A stretch of 64,000 bases of DNA from Rhodopirellula europaea 6C (GCF_000338295.1 NZ_ANMO01000120.1:62001-126000); one strand, 5' to 3'. Numbered from the stretch's first letter, positions 45,261-53,802 are shown. Notes: generated by a model from the sequence alone, not told the origin. Program-made: numbers and translations.

Positions 45261-45608
45261 CTAGCTGGCAGCTTCCTTGGCGAGTTTGGGCGGATCGTCG
45301 AAGCCGATGTGGACAAGCTTGGCTTTCGTCAAGAACGTCGGACAGTTCTCATCTGCATGACCGCAAACGGTGATGACTAGATCAAGGGGGACGTCCGTGA
45401 GCGAACCCGCCAGTTTCGACGATTGGTCCGAGATGTCCACGCCGACCTCTTTCATTACTTGCATCGCATTAGAATTCATTCCGTGAGCCTCGATGCCGGC
45501 TGAGTACGCTTCGATGGTGTCGCCGTGAAAGTGTCTCACCCAACCTTCGGCCATCTGACTGCGGCATGAGTTTCCGGTGCATAAAAACAGCACATTCTTT
45601 TTCGTCAT
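45261..45608 (-). CDS. arsC: Arsenate reductase (thioredoxin-coupled, LMW-PTP fold), amber-truncated
   Basis: 115 residues up to an in-frame TAG. The P-loop LCTGNSCRS carries the nucleophilic Cys, and VCGHADENC carries the second and third redox Cys (spacing 6, as in S. aureus ArsC Cys82/Cys89). The Asp of DDPPK is the general acid. It reduces arsenate to arsenite for Acr3/ArsA export. Family members are about 130-145 residues; the missing C-terminal helix is encoded in frame after the stop (45177-45260). So the product is either truncated, perhaps still active, or completed by readthrough. It is the last gene of the ars operon, 33 bp after arsA. Confidence 0.88.
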   Translation of the reverse strand: MTKKNVLFLCTGNSCRSQMAEGWVRHFHGDTIEAYSAGIEAHGMNSNAMQVMKEVGVDISDQSSKLAGSLTDVPLDLVITVCGHADENCPTFLTKAKLVHIGFDDPPKLAKEAAS

Positions 45609-45641
45609 GTGTTTTGGCCCTTTGGGTAAATCGACGATTGT

Positions 45642-47417
45642 TTATCGAGTGAGAGAAGAATCCGCCGCGACGATGCGACGCAATCCAGCGAGACCGGTTG
45701 GTGGTTCGCTTTGCCAGGGAACCAGTGCAACACGAGTCGCCAGCGTCGATTTGACTTCCTCGATGAACGGCAGCTCGTGATGTTGCCGCCGACGCAACGT
45801 CGGGTCCGATACCCCAAGCGGAACCAGACTCTGATTGATGACCCAGGCGAACGGTTCGATCTCCGCACGACGCAAATCTTGCTGCAACTTCGCCGCTTCA
45901 TGGACCGGTGTTGCTTCGGGCAAGGTGACGACCAGAACGCGAGTCAGCGCCGGGTCACGCAAACGCGGCAACAGGTTTTCAACGGACTCGGGCATCCCGC
46001 TCGCTTGCCGAGTTACTTCGCGATGATACGCGAGCGCCGAATCGAGCAACAAAATCGTGTGCCCGGTCGGGGCGGTGTCCAAAACAACGAAGCGGTTGGT
46101 GCCTTCCGAGACGGCCTTCGCGAAAGCACGGAAGACCGCGATCTCTTCGGTACATGGCGAACGTAGATCCTCTTCCAAAAGAGCCTTGCCTTCCGCATCC
46201 AGATCGCCGCCGGCGGTTCGCATGACTTCCGCGGTGTATGCGGCCGTTTCCTCGGCGGGGTCGATGCGACCAACCGAAAGCCCCGTCAATTCTTCCGCCG
46301 CGATGGTCGTTGCAAGGTGGGCGGCGGGATCGGTCGTCGACAAGTGCACGTCGAAACCACACTCGGCCAAGGCAACCGCGACGGCCGCCGCGACCGTGGT
46401 CTTGCCGACACCGCCTTTTCCCATCGCCAGAATCACGCCATGTCCCGTCGCCGCCAGTTCGTCGATCAACGAACCGAGCCCGTCAGGATATGAATCAATC
46501 GACGCCAAATCATCGACACCACAATCGCCGATCGACGACGGACGACCCACTTCGCGAAGAGAACCCACACCCATCAAACCGTTCCATGTTAGCGGTACCA
46601 TCGTCCGCTCGAGCTTGGCTATCGAATCGGGTATTTCGGCAATCGCTTGATCGCCGCGCTGCTGCATCGCTTTTGCGATTTTGTCGTCCTCGGAATCGGT
46701 CGTGAACACTCCGTTGACGATCAGGTGTTGATTGTTTACGCCAAGGTTCTGCAGTTCGTCGCTCGTTCGTGCCGCCTCGCGAAACGCCGATGTTTCCGGC
46801 CGAGTGACCAGGACCAACGTCGTCAAACTCGCATCCGCCAACGCATCGACGGTCTGTTTGTAGATCAACGTCTGTGCTTGCAAGCCAGCCAGCGGTCCGA
46901 GACAAGACGTGCCGGTCGTGTTGTTTTCGATGTATCCCGACCAAGCCGACGGCAATGTCAGCAGACGCAACGTGTGGCCGGTTGGCGCGGTGTCGAAGAT
47001 GACGTGGTCGAAGTCGGTGGTAGATTGTTTGTCACCCAGCAACTTCGCAAACTCATCGAACGCCGCAATCTCCAGCGTGCAAGAACCCGAGAACTGTTCT
47101 TCTATGCTTCGCACCGCCGCGTCAGGCAACACTCCGCGATAAGGGCCGACCATTCGTTCGCGATACTGTGTGGCTGCGGCTTCGGGGTCAAGGTTTAACG
47201 CAAACAAGTTCGGCACCGATTCGATCGGCGTCGGTTCACTGCCAAGAGTCGTCCCAAGAACCTCATCCAGATTGGATGCCGGGTCGGTCGAAACCAATAA
47301 CACCCGCAATCCTCGATCCGCCAACTGAACCGCTGAAGCGCACGCCATGGACGTTTTGCCAACGCCACCTTTGCCGGTGAAGAACAAGTTCCTCGTTGGC
47401 GTTTCTAAGAATTTCAT
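45642..47417 (-). CDS. arsA: Arsenite-transporting ATPase ArsA
   Basis: 591 residues from the ATG at 47417; a GTG four codons upstream is possible. Two homologous halves each have a P-loop: GKGGVGKT at 15-22 and again at about 333-340, with DTAPTGHTLRLL-type switch II sequences in both. Cys in SGSCTLEIAAF and SPCTEEIAVF correspond to the metalloid-binding Cys113 and Cys422 of E. coli ArsA. It energises arsenite export. Normally it docks on ArsB, whereas here the pump is Acr3; ArsA-Acr3 pairs are known in other bacteria. arsD lies 46 bp upstream, in keeping with ArsD delivering As(III) to ArsA. Confidence 0.95.
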   Translation of the reverse strand: MKFLETPTRNLFFTGKGGVGKTSMACASAVQLADRGLRVLLVSTDPASNLDEVLGTTLGSEPTPIESVPNLFALNLDPEAAATQYRERMVGPYRGVLPDAAVRSIEEQFSGSCTLEIAAFDEFAKLLGDKQSTTDFDHVIFDTAPTGHTLRLLTLPSAWSGYIENNTTGTSCLGPLAGLQAQTLIYKQTVDALADASLTTLVLVTRPETSAFREAARTSDELQNLGVNNQHLIVNGVFTTDSEDDKIAKAMQQRGDQAIAEIPDSIAKLERTMVPLTWNGLMGVGSLREVGRPSSIGDCGVDDLASIDSYPDGLGSLIDELAATGHGVILAMGKGGVGKTTVAAAVAVALAECGFDVHLSTTDPAAHLATTIAAEELTGLSVGRIDPAEETAAYTAEVMRTAGGDLDAEGKALLEEDLRSPCTEEIAVFRAFAKAVSEGTNRFVVLDTAPTGHTILLLDSALAYHREVTRQASGMPESVENLLPRLRDPALTRVLVVTLPEATPVHEAAKLQQDLRRAEIEPFAWVINQSLVPLGVSDPTLRRRQHHELPFIEEVKSTLATRVALVPWQSEPPTGLAGLRRIVAADSSLTR

Positions 47418-47463
47418 CGCAAGTCTCACTGTGTGTCAACGAATGGAGCGTCTACAAATCGAA

Positions 47464-47838
47464 TCAGCAGCAACCTGTGTCGCCGCCACAGCATCCCGAG
47501 TCTGACGCCACCGGCAGCGTCGCTTTGGGTTTGACCGACGTGCCCGTCCACATCGCCAAATTTTCACGCGAAGGGTACTCTCTACGACTGACCACACGAT
47601 CGTCGACGATCACCAACGGCAGGCATTCGACGCCTTCGTCAGTAAGCATCTTTTGCACCGTCGCGTTCTTGACGAACTCGGTCGGGTCTTGAGCCAAGTT
47701 GAAGCGAACGACGTCGTGGCCTTGCGCTTTCAGCCAATCGAGATCAGCGGAAAACTTTGGCAAAGCGGGATCGACTTGCGGTCCGCAAACACCTGTCGAG
47801 CAGCACATAGCTTTGTCGTAAATTTGAACTTTGGTCAT
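47464..47838 (-). CDS. arsD: Arsenite metallochaperone ArsD
   Basis: 124 residues from the ATG at 47838 (MTKVQIYDKAMCC), with CGGAG 9 nt upstream. The metalloid site Cys12-Cys13-Cys18 (AMCCSTGVCGP) is present, and the C-terminus carries two vicinal Cys pairs (GCCGGDTGCC). It hands As(III) or Sb(III) to ArsA and can act as a weak repressor. The thioredoxin-like fold region reads DLDWLKAQGHDVVRFNLAQDP. It lies between a small Cys-rich ORF and arsA. Confidence 0.95.
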   Translation of the reverse strand: MTKVQIYDKAMCCSTGVCGPQVDPALPKFSADLDWLKAQGHDVVRFNLAQDPTEFVKNATVQKMLTDEGVECLPLVIVDDRVVSRREYPSRENLAMWTGTSVKPKATLPVASDSGCCGGDTGCC

Positions 47839-47863
47839 TTCGATTTCTCCGAATGGAAGAGGC

Positions 47864-48112
47864 TTAATAGTTGGTTGAGACAGCGGTTTCGAGTGCGATC
47901 CTTGCCATGCAGAGGCGGTAGCAACTTTCAAACTCGGGGCACTCCCGGCAATCGTCCCACTGCGGAACGTCCTTCTCGATCTGTGGACGGGCACGCATCA
48001 TTCCGGCTGGTGCGTCGATACGCAGCGAAAACACCTTTCCTTGATGCTCGCCTACCTGAATACGATTCGGGAAAATCGTTCCGAAGCAATCTTTGTGTTC
48101 GGTGTTGTTCAT
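47864..48112 (-). CDS. Small Cys-motif protein in the ars operon
   Basis: 82 residues with a good Shine-Dalgarno (TTAGGAGAG, 8 nt). No signal peptide or membrane helix, so cytoplasmic. The N-terminal half is beta-like (GTIFPNRIQVGEHQGKVFSLRID). The C-terminal half carries DDCRECPEFESCYRLCMAR (about 53-71), four Cys that could bind As(III), Zn or an Fe-S centre. I do not know the family. It lies 11 bp after acr3 and 25 bp before arsD, so it is part of the operon, and a metalloid-related role is inferred from that alone. Confidence 0.75.
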   Translation of the reverse strand: MNNTEHKDCFGTIFPNRIQVGEHQGKVFSLRIDAPAGMMRARPQIEKDVPQWDDCRECPEFESCYRLCMARIALETAVSTNY

Positions 48113-48123
48113 CAGAAACTCTC

Positions 48124-49356
48124 CTAATTAGCTACCAAATCCGGTTTTCTCGATTCACTTTCGTCGGCAGTCTCAGCGGGAAACCAATCCTTTGTTCGTA
48201 CGCAGAAGTTGACCAAGCCCAACATTAGCGGCACCTCGATCAACACTCCGACGACGGTCGCCAGCGCCGCACCCGACGACAATCCGTACAACATCGTGGC
48301 CGTTGCGATCGCGACTTCAAAATGGTTCGACGCGCCGATCATGGCTGTGGGAGCGGCGGATTCGTAAGTGAACCCCATTGCTTTGCTGATGCCGTAACCG
48401 AGTGCAAAGATCACCAGCGTTTGAATCGTCAATGGAATCGCGATCCACAAAATGGTCAGCGGGTTTTTGACAATGGTTTCACCTTTGAATGAAAACAGCA
48501 GCACAAGTGTTGCCAGCAGCGCGGTGATCGTGATGGGCGTCAGGAAATGCAAGAACTTGTCGCGAAACCAAACTTCGCCTTTGGTGGCAATCAGCCATTT
48601 GCGAGACACGTAGCCGGCCACCAGAGGCAACGCGACATAGACGCCGATCGAAAACAAGAGTGCTTGCCAAGGAACGGGAAGCTGGCCGACGCCAAGCAGA
48701 AATCCCCCCAAGACACCGTACAGAACCAGCATCGTCAGCGAATTGATGGCGACCATGACCAGCGTGTGGCCGTCGTTGCCCTTCGCCAAGAATCCCCACA
48801 CCAAAACCATTGCGGTGCAAGGAGCGATGCCGAGCAGGATGCAGCCCGCCAAGTAACTTCGCCAAAGTGGGACTTGCAGCATCTTTACGCCTTCAACCAA
48901 TACCACTTCGCCAGCACCGTAGGATGCTCCGACTTCGAGATTGCTGCCCAGCGGCGCTTTTACATAGTCAACCGCATCGGGACCGATGAAGCCCAGAAAC
49001 AATGTGCCGAGGAAGAAGCTTGCGATCGCGTACATCGTGAACGGCTTGATCGCCCAGTTGAGAAACAGCGTTAACCCAACAGGCTTGATCGACTTGCCCG
49101 CCTTCACCACTTCGCCAAAGTCGATCTTGACCATGATCGGGTACATCATGAAGAACAAGCAAATCGCGATGGGGATCGAGATCACCGGAGCGTCGTTCAC
49201 GTGAATCGCCATGCCATCGAGCGACTTGGCAACGCCGGGGGCGATCTTACCGAGCAGGATTCCGGCGACGATGCAAAGCCCGACCCAGACGGTCAGGTAG
49301 CGTTCAAAAAAGCCGATGCCCTTCTCTTCGGTCGGGCAGGTCTCGGGTTGGTTCAA
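48124..49356 (-). CDS. acr3: Arsenite efflux transporter Acr3
   Basis: About 410 residues, ten membrane helices. It exports arsenite. The conserved Cys of Acr3 is in [12 protein letters not shown], and later [27 protein letters not shown] matches the family. No ATG lies near the N-terminus. I chose a TTG at 49356 with GGAG 8 nt upstream; another TTG at 49383 would also be in frame but directly abuts the putative operator. It follows arsR, and an ArsR-like site lies in the gap between them. Confidence 0.92.
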   Translation of the reverse strand: MNQPETCPTEEKGIGFFERYLTVWVGLCIVAGILLGKIAPGVAKSLDGMAIHVNDAPVISIPIAICLFFMMYPIMVKIDFGEVVKAGKSIKPVGLTLFLNWAIKPFTMYAIASFFLGTLFLGFIGPDAVDYVKAPLGSNLEVGASYGAGEVVLVEGVKMLQVPLWRSYLAGCILLGIAPCTAMVLVWGFLAKGNDGHTLVMVAINSLTMLVLYGVLGGFLLGVGQLPVPWQALLFSIGVYVALPLVAGYVSRKWLIATKGEVWFRDKFLHFLTPITITALLATLVLLFSFKGETIVKNPLTILWIAIPLTIQTLVIFALGYGISKAMGFTYESAAPTAMIGASNHFEVAIATATMLYGLSSGAALATVVGVLIEVPLMLGLVNFCVRTKDWFPAETADESESRKPDLVAN

Positions 49357-49389
49357 TTCGATGTCTCCGATGCTATTTCTCAAAATCGT

Positions 49390-49409
49390 CTATCGCCGCT
49401 AAACGATAG
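49390..49409. promoter_or_regulatory. Putative ArsR operator before acr3
   Basis: CTATCG (49390-49395) and CGATAG (49404-49409), 8 nt apart. The right arm and flank (CTAAACGATAG) resemble the arsR upstream site (TTAACGATAG). Confidence 0.5.
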
Positions 49410-49431
49410 CGGGCGTCAAAAAAACACTCCG

Positions 49432-49758
49432 TCACAATCCAGCGACGAAGTCTTTGAGCCGTTCAAGCCGGTCAGGGTTGATGCAGTAGCAAACCTTCGG
49501 CCCGTCAACTTCGCCCTGAATCAGCCCCGACTCTTTCAGAATCTTCAAGTGCTGGGATACGGTCGATTGTGCCAACGGCAACTGATCGACGATCTCGCCG
49601 CAAACGCAGGCTTCACGACCGATCAGCAACCGAACGATTTGCACCCGTGCCGGATGGGCAATCGCCCAAGCGAGCTTGGCGAAATCGTCGGCCGTCGGAT
49701 CCGCCTTGAGTTTCACCGGGGTCGAGTCGCAACGTTTTTGGGTGGATTTCTTTGCCAT
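49432..49758 (-). CDS. arsR: ArsR-family metalloregulator
   Basis: 108 residues, winged helix. The recognition region LPLAQSTVSQHLKILKESGLI is typical. Metalloid-sensing Cys candidates are CVCGE (about 49-53), which matches the ELCVC motif of As(III) sensors, plus a pair in KVCYCIN. The basic N-terminus is short. ArsR represses its own operon and releases DNA on binding As(III). Inverted repeats with GATAG arms lie both upstream of this gene and in the gap before acr3. It is the only classical metal regulator in the window. Confidence 0.93.
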   Translation of the reverse strand: MAKKSTQKRCDSTPVKLKADPTADDFAKLAWAIAHPARVQIVRLLIGREACVCGEIVDQLPLAQSTVSQHLKILKESGLIQGEVDGPKVCYCINPDRLERLKDFVAGL

Positions 49759-49772
49759 CGGATTACTTTATC

Positions 49773-49796
49773 GCCTATCTACGATTAACGATAGGC
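49773..49796. promoter_or_regulatory. Putative ArsR operator before arsR
   Basis: Perfect 7-bp inverted repeat GCCTATC (49773-49779) and GATAGGC (49790-49796), spacing 10, 15 bp upstream of the arsR ATG. Confidence 0.6.
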
Positions 49797-49891
49797 AGGG
49801 TGAAGCTTCGCGTCAAGTGAAGAGGGCAGTCGCAAACTCCGGGCAACCAGGAATCGCGAATGAAATCCTCGCTGTTTCAAAGACGCAACTG

Positions 49892-52039
49892 CTAACTGCG
49901 CAGAAGCCGTAATCCGTTGGCGATCACCAACAGGGACGCTCCCATGTCGGCGGCGATGGCGGCCCACAGCGATGCCACGCCCATCAAGGTCAGCACCACG
50001 AACAACGCTTTGAGCGCCAGTGAGAACCAGATGTTTTGTCGAATGATCGACAATGTTCGTCGCGAGTGCCGGATCAACCAAGGCAGCTTCGATAAGTCAT
50101 CCGACATCAGCGCGATGTCCGCCGTTTCGATCGCCGCATCGCTGCCTGCCGCGCCCATCGCGAGTCCCAACGACGCGCGAGCAAGCGCGGGTGCATCGTT
50201 GACGCCATCGCCGATCATCGCAACATGCTCGTAACGCGCAACGAGATCCTCGACAGCCGCGACTTTGTCTTCGGGCAACAACTCCGCGTGAACTTCGTCG
50301 ATACCGGCTTCTTTGCCGATCGCCTTGGCCGTGCCTGCGTTGTCGCCCGTTAGCATCACGATTTGTTTGATACCAACTGCGTGCAGTGCCTTGATCGCGT
50401 CGCGGGTCTCTTCGCGGATCGCATCAGCCAGCGTGATGAAGCCGCAAACGTGTTCGTCATTGCCGATTACCACGACGGTTCGCCCGGCGTCCTGCATCGC
50501 CCCAAGCTGCTGATGAACTTCCGGGGTTTCCTGTCCGCGTTGTTCCAGATAGCGATGCGAACCCAGCCAATAAGTTTTCCCGTCCATGACTCCCGTCGCT
50601 CCTTTGCCTTGGATCGTCTCGAACGATTCGGCTGGCGGCATCGTCATGCCACGCTTCTTGATTTCATCAACGATGGCTCGCGCTAGCGGGTGATTGCTGT
50701 TGAGTTCGAGCGCTCCGGCCCGCGATAGTAATTCTTCCTCGTCGTGCCCGTTCATCGGAACGACGTCAATCACTTCGGGAGCCCCCTTGGTCAGCGTCCC
50801 AGTCTTGTCCATCGCGATCGCGACGAGTTTTCCCGGAAGTTCAATGAACACGCCCCCTTTGACCAAAACTCCTTGGCGAGCCGCAGCGGCCAACGCAGCA
50901 ACAACCGAGACGGGCGTTGAGATGACCAGAGCACACGGGCAAGCGATGACCAATAACACGAGCGACCGATAGATCCAAACCGACCAAGGCTGTCCGAGTA
51001 GCAAAGTCGGAATCAGAAGCATCAAGAGGGCAACTGCCATCACCACCGGGGTGTAGATCGCGGCAAATTTCTCGACCCACTTCTCCGACGGTGCCCGCTT
51101 TGATCCGGCATCGCCGACCATCTGAATGATGCGGGCCAGCGTTGTGTCCTCCGCCGCTTTGGTGCTCCGCATTTCCAGCAAACCGTCGCCGTTGATCGTG
51201 CCTGCGAACAACTCGTCGCCGGCTTGCTTCTCCACCGGCACGCTTTCACCGGTGATCGGTGCTTGATTGACATCGCTGTTGCCAACGACGACTTCGCCAT
51301 CAAGAGGAATCTTCTCGCCGGGACGAACCACGAGCGTCGATCCGACCGGAACATCAGCGGGCGGAACGTCACGAACTTCACCGGATTCGTCGCGCAGGTG
51401 AGCGACCGGCGGCGTCAGGTCCATCAGCGAAGCGATCGCCCGTCTCGCCCGACCGATGCTCCATGATTCCAATAGAAGCGACAACGAGAACAGGAATGCG
51501 ACCGCCGCCCCCTCAAACCATTCGCCGATCGCGATCGCACCGACCACCGCGATCGACATCAACAAATTCATGTCGGGTCGCAATGTAATCAGCGACCGCC
51601 AAGCTTTCGGCAGCACCAAATACAGACCGGCCAAAATACCAACGAGATAGCAAGCAATCGCGGGCGTCGCGACAGCATCATCGAAGCCTCCCGAGAGCAG
51701 ATGAATCACTAGCCCGATCCCACCGGACACACCGCTGATCGCGGTCATGATCGCGCGTTGATGGTTTGACCAGAACGATTGTTCGTCGGATGACTGCCGA
51801 GCGTTCTCCCATGTCTCGGCCTCCAACCCCGTCCGCTCGATCGCGGCGACCACGTCACCGGCGGTAACGTCAACGCCATCGAGATCAACCGTCAGGCGGG
51901 CGTTGAGCAGGTCGAAACCCAACCGCTCATCACCGCCGAGCAGCGGCACCAATTCACGTTTGATCAGCGAGACTTCCTCGGCACAGTCCATGCCGTGAAT
52001 CTTTAGTTGCATGTTGTTTTCATCACTCATCGTTGTCAT
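49892..52039 (-). CDS. ZntA/CadA-like P1B-2 metal-exporting ATPase
   Basis: 715 residues. The N-terminal HMA-type domain has GMDCAEEVSLIK, the DCxxEE variant seen in ZntA-like pumps, with one Cys plus acidic ligands. The TM metal site is CPC (ACPCALVIS), the phosphorylation motif DKTGTLTKG has Asp411, and GDGVNDAPAL is the hinge. TM8 has DMGASLLVIANGLRLL, whose Asp is typical of P1B-2. Expected substrates are Zn, Cd and Pb. Its ATG overlaps the thioredoxin-like gene stop as ATGA, so the two are coupled. It is distinct in subtype from the SPC pump at 3915. Confidence 0.94.
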   Translation of the reverse strand: MTTMSDENNMQLKIHGMDCAEEVSLIKRELVPLLGGDERLGFDLLNARLTVDLDGVDVTAGDVVAAIERTGLEAETWENARQSSDEQSFWSNHQRAIMTAISGVSGGIGLVIHLLSGGFDDAVATPAIACYLVGILAGLYLVLPKAWRSLITLRPDMNLLMSIAVVGAIAIGEWFEGAAVAFLFSLSLLLESWSIGRARRAIASLMDLTPPVAHLRDESGEVRDVPPADVPVGSTLVVRPGEKIPLDGEVVVGNSDVNQAPITGESVPVEKQAGDELFAGTINGDGLLEMRSTKAAEDTTLARIIQMVGDAGSKRAPSEKWVEKFAAIYTPVVMAVALLMLLIPTLLLGQPWSVWIYRSLVLLVIACPCALVISTPVSVVAALAAAARQGVLVKGGVFIELPGKLVAIAMDKTGTLTKGAPEVIDVVPMNGHDEEELLSRAGALELNSNHPLARAIVDEIKKRGMTMPPAESFETIQGKGATGVMDGKTYWLGSHRYLEQRGQETPEVHQQLGAMQDAGRTVVVIGNDEHVCGFITLADAIREETRDAIKALHAVGIKQIVMLTGDNAGTAKAIGKEAGIDEVHAELLPEDKVAAVEDLVARYEHVAMIGDGVNDAPALARASLGLAMGAAGSDAAIETADIALMSDDLSKLPWLIRHSRRTLSIIRQNIWFSLALKALFVVLTLMGVASLWAAIAADMGASLLVIANGLRLLRS

Positions 52040-52491
52040 CCTCGTCGATTTGAACTTGCTAAATGACTCGATAAAGCTTCCAACAGCTCTTCACGGCTTT
52101 GCGTTCCAATCAGTCTTTGGACCTCAATTCCATCAACGAACACAAGCAGCATTGGGTATTTGTCGATGTTGTATTTCTCTTTGATGAACGGGTTTTGTTC
52201 GATATTCAGTTCTGCAACTTTGACTCTATCTGACAACTCCGATGCAAGTTCACGAATCGTCGGCTTCATGGCGATGCAGGGCTGGCACCAAGGCGCCCAC
52301 ATGTCGACCAAAACAGGAAGCTCGCTGTCGAGGACCTCGCTTTGAAAAGTCTCGTCGCTCAATTGAATGGGATCAGCACCATTCAAGGATGCCGTGTCGC
52401 TCACCGGTGACGAATCGCGACCGCATCCGGCGGCGAGCAGAACAAGAACGAAAAGAGTCCCCGTGGAGTAATGATGATTCGTAAATGGCAT
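52036..52491 (-). CDS. Thioredoxin-fold lipoprotein
   Basis: 151 residues from the ATG at 52491 (MPFTNHH); the frame is open to 52554. The signal ends in LLAAGC, so it is probably lipid-anchored outside the cytoplasm. A thioredoxin domain follows, with the active site WAPWCQPC (CxPC) and a cis-Pro in DKYPMLLVF. It would reduce or exchange disulfides in the periplasm. It is translationally coupled to the ZntA-like pump (ATGA) and follows an exported HMA protein, so keeping the Cys of metal-binding proteins reduced is a plausible role. Confidence 0.88.
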   Translation of the reverse strand: MPFTNHHYSTGTLFVLVLLAAGCGRDSSPVSDTASLNGADPIQLSDETFQSEVLDSELPVLVDMWAPWCQPCIAMKPTIRELASELSDRVKVAELNIEQNPFIKEKYNIDKYPMLLVFVDGIEVQRLIGTQSREELLEALSSHLASSNRRG

Positions 52492-52585
52492 GAGGCGGTA
52501 TTCGCTTCGGACAATGATTCGCCAACGACCGCCGATGCGAGGGATTCCTCGCATCGACGGCAGATGAACAATCAGTCGCTGTCGA

Positions 52586-52936
52586 CTATTGCTTCGGTTT
52601 AGACGTGAACGTTCCGCTCGGGCCTTCGAGCTTCACCGGTTCCTTGCCAGCTTTTTCGATCGCTTCCCACAATTGCAGGGGCGACAGGGACACGTTGCCC
52701 TTGGGGACCACGATCGCGGTCTTGGACTTGACGTCCGTCTTGACGCTGCCGACGCCGGATACTTCGGTCAACTTCGCCGCCACCTTCTTTGCACAGCTCT
52801 CACAGGTGAGAACCTTCAAGGTGATGGTGGTTTTGGTCGTCGATGCGTTAACCGCATCAGCGGCAACGCGGCTTTGAGCCGTCATGCAAAGGGCAACGGC
52901 GAACGTCAGGGCAAGGCAAAGGGAGGTACGGTACAT
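52586..52936 (-). CDS. Exported heavy-metal-associated (HMA) domain protein
   Basis: 116 residues from the ATG at 52936, AAGGA about 10 nt upstream. A signal peptide (YRTSLCLALTFAVALCMTAQS) is followed by an HMA domain with TCESCAKK (CxxC) and a conserved tail PSGTFTSKPKQ. It is the paralogue of 40203-40553, with the same length and tail. It may carry Cu(I) or Zn(II) in the periplasm and pass it to an exporter. It begins its own transcript after the terminator at 53069-53140 and precedes the thioredoxin and ZntA-like genes. Confidence 0.87.
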   Translation of the reverse strand: MYRTSLCLALTFAVALCMTAQSRVAADAVNASTTKTTITLKVLTCESCAKKVAAKLTEVSGVGSVKTDVKSKTAIVVPKGNVSLSPLQLWEAIEKAGKEPVKLEGPSGTFTSKPKQ

Positions 52937-53068
52937 TTTCAGATTCCTTTCAGGTAACAAACATTAACTTTCGGTTGGTCGGTCCTTTCGGATGGTGGGC
53001 TAGGTGTCACATGGCGATCTCCCTTGGTTTGGAGGACGAAATGGGTGAACGGGAATAAGGTCAAATTG

Positions 53069-53140
53069 AAAAACGTGGCTGGGGGCGAGCGACCTAGCGG
53101 GCTGGCCAAATGCGCTACCGTTTTTCCCCCAGCCACTACG
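53069..53140 (-). terminator. Rho-independent terminator (minus strand)
   Basis: An 11-bp perfect stem, GTGGCTGGGGG (53075-53085) with CCCCCAGCCAC (53126-53136), is followed on the minus strand by CGTTTTTC. The 40-nt loop may fold further. It ends the RND operon before the HMA gene. Confidence 0.6.
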
Positions 53141-53149
53141 ATCAAATGG

Positions 53150-53398
53150 CTATCGCCGTGGATGGGTCGAGGTTTCAACTTTCGCCAAGGGCACGGCTGA
53201 ATCCTCACTGTTCTCTGTCGGGGAAACGTTCAAACAATCGCCCTCGCAGCAGGCTTGCGAAATGCAAGCCGTCCGGTGGGGCACAGAACATCCACACATG
53301 CAGCCGGGCTGAACGAGCAGAAACGTAGCGAACGACATGGTGGTGACGCGTCGCAATCCCCGACTCCAGGCGTTTCTTTTTGGCGACTGCCTTGACAT
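53150..53398 (-). CDS. Small Cys-rich exported protein (tentative)
   Basis: 82 residues if it starts at the ATG 2 nt after the stop of the WCxEH lipoprotein gene. A basic N-terminus (KRNAWSRGLRRV) and a short hydrophobic stretch (MSFATFLLV) are followed by CMCGCS, ACISQACCEGDC, then a polar tail. Tight spacing and a terminator directly after it support a real gene, but the hydrophobic segment is short. It is not a recognised family and lacks the aromatic-aliphatic tail of the other Cys-rich proteins here. Confidence 0.5.
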   Translation of the reverse strand: MSRQSPKRNAWSRGLRRVTTMSFATFLLVQPGCMCGCSVPHRTACISQACCEGDCLNVSPTENSEDSAVPLAKVETSTHPRR

Positions 53399-53400
53399 GC

Positions 53401-53763
53401 TTACTCTGTTGGTTGGGGTGGTTTGTGACCCGTCTTGGCTTCGTAAGTCGCTGCAAACTTGTCGAAACGTTTGGGGCTGCAAATGAAACACTGCGACTCG
53501 GGGCGGTCGTGTTCATCACACCAGTCGCCATCCTCTTTGAACTTCGACACCAGCGTTTTGTCACACAGGGCACAATCGCCTTCGGGAACACCATGCTCGA
53601 CGCACCACCAACCGCCGTGGCTGTGATCCACATTGGTTGCCGCGACCGGTTCGGAACTACCGGGTTCAGTGACGACATCGCTCTTGCTGCAACCGGCAAA
53701 CACCACGGCGGCAGCGGCCAATCCGGCCAGCGATAGCCCACGAAAGTCTTTCATCCAATTCAT
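53401..53763 (-). CDS. Lipoprotein with two WCxEHxxPExxCxxC motifs
   Basis: 120 residues from the ATG at 53763. The signal ends in FAGC (Cys25). After a Ser/Thr/Pro linker there are two tandem copies of one motif: WCVEHGVPEGDCALC (Cys54, His57, Cys64, Cys67) and WCDEHDRPESQCFIC (Cys82, His85, Cys92, Cys95). Each gives three Cys and one His, a likely metal site. The same motif is in the N-terminal part of the RND adaptor encoded two genes upstream (57052). So this looks like a dedicated metal carrier for that pump. The pump gene stop is 39 bp upstream. Confidence 0.8.
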   Translation of the reverse strand: MNWMKDFRGLSLAGLAAAAVVFAGCSKSDVVTEPGSSEPVAATNVDHSHGGWWCVEHGVPEGDCALCDKTLVSKFKEDGDWCDEHDRPESQCFICSPKRFDKFAATYEAKTGHKPPQPTE

Positions 53764-53802
53764 TTTCACAATCAATCTCCTTCGGCTTGGCCGAATCAAG
53801 GG

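Noticed and set aside
45261-45263. TAG in arsC as a pyrrolysine or other recoded codon
   Set aside because: No pyl genes or recoding element are visible, and the position corresponds to a Glu-rich helix, so a nonsense mutation is simpler.
53150-53491. Longer version of the small Cys-rich ORF starting at 53491
   Set aside because: The extra N-terminal part overlaps the WCxEH lipoprotein gene in another frame; the ATG at 53398 directly after that gene's stop is a better start.
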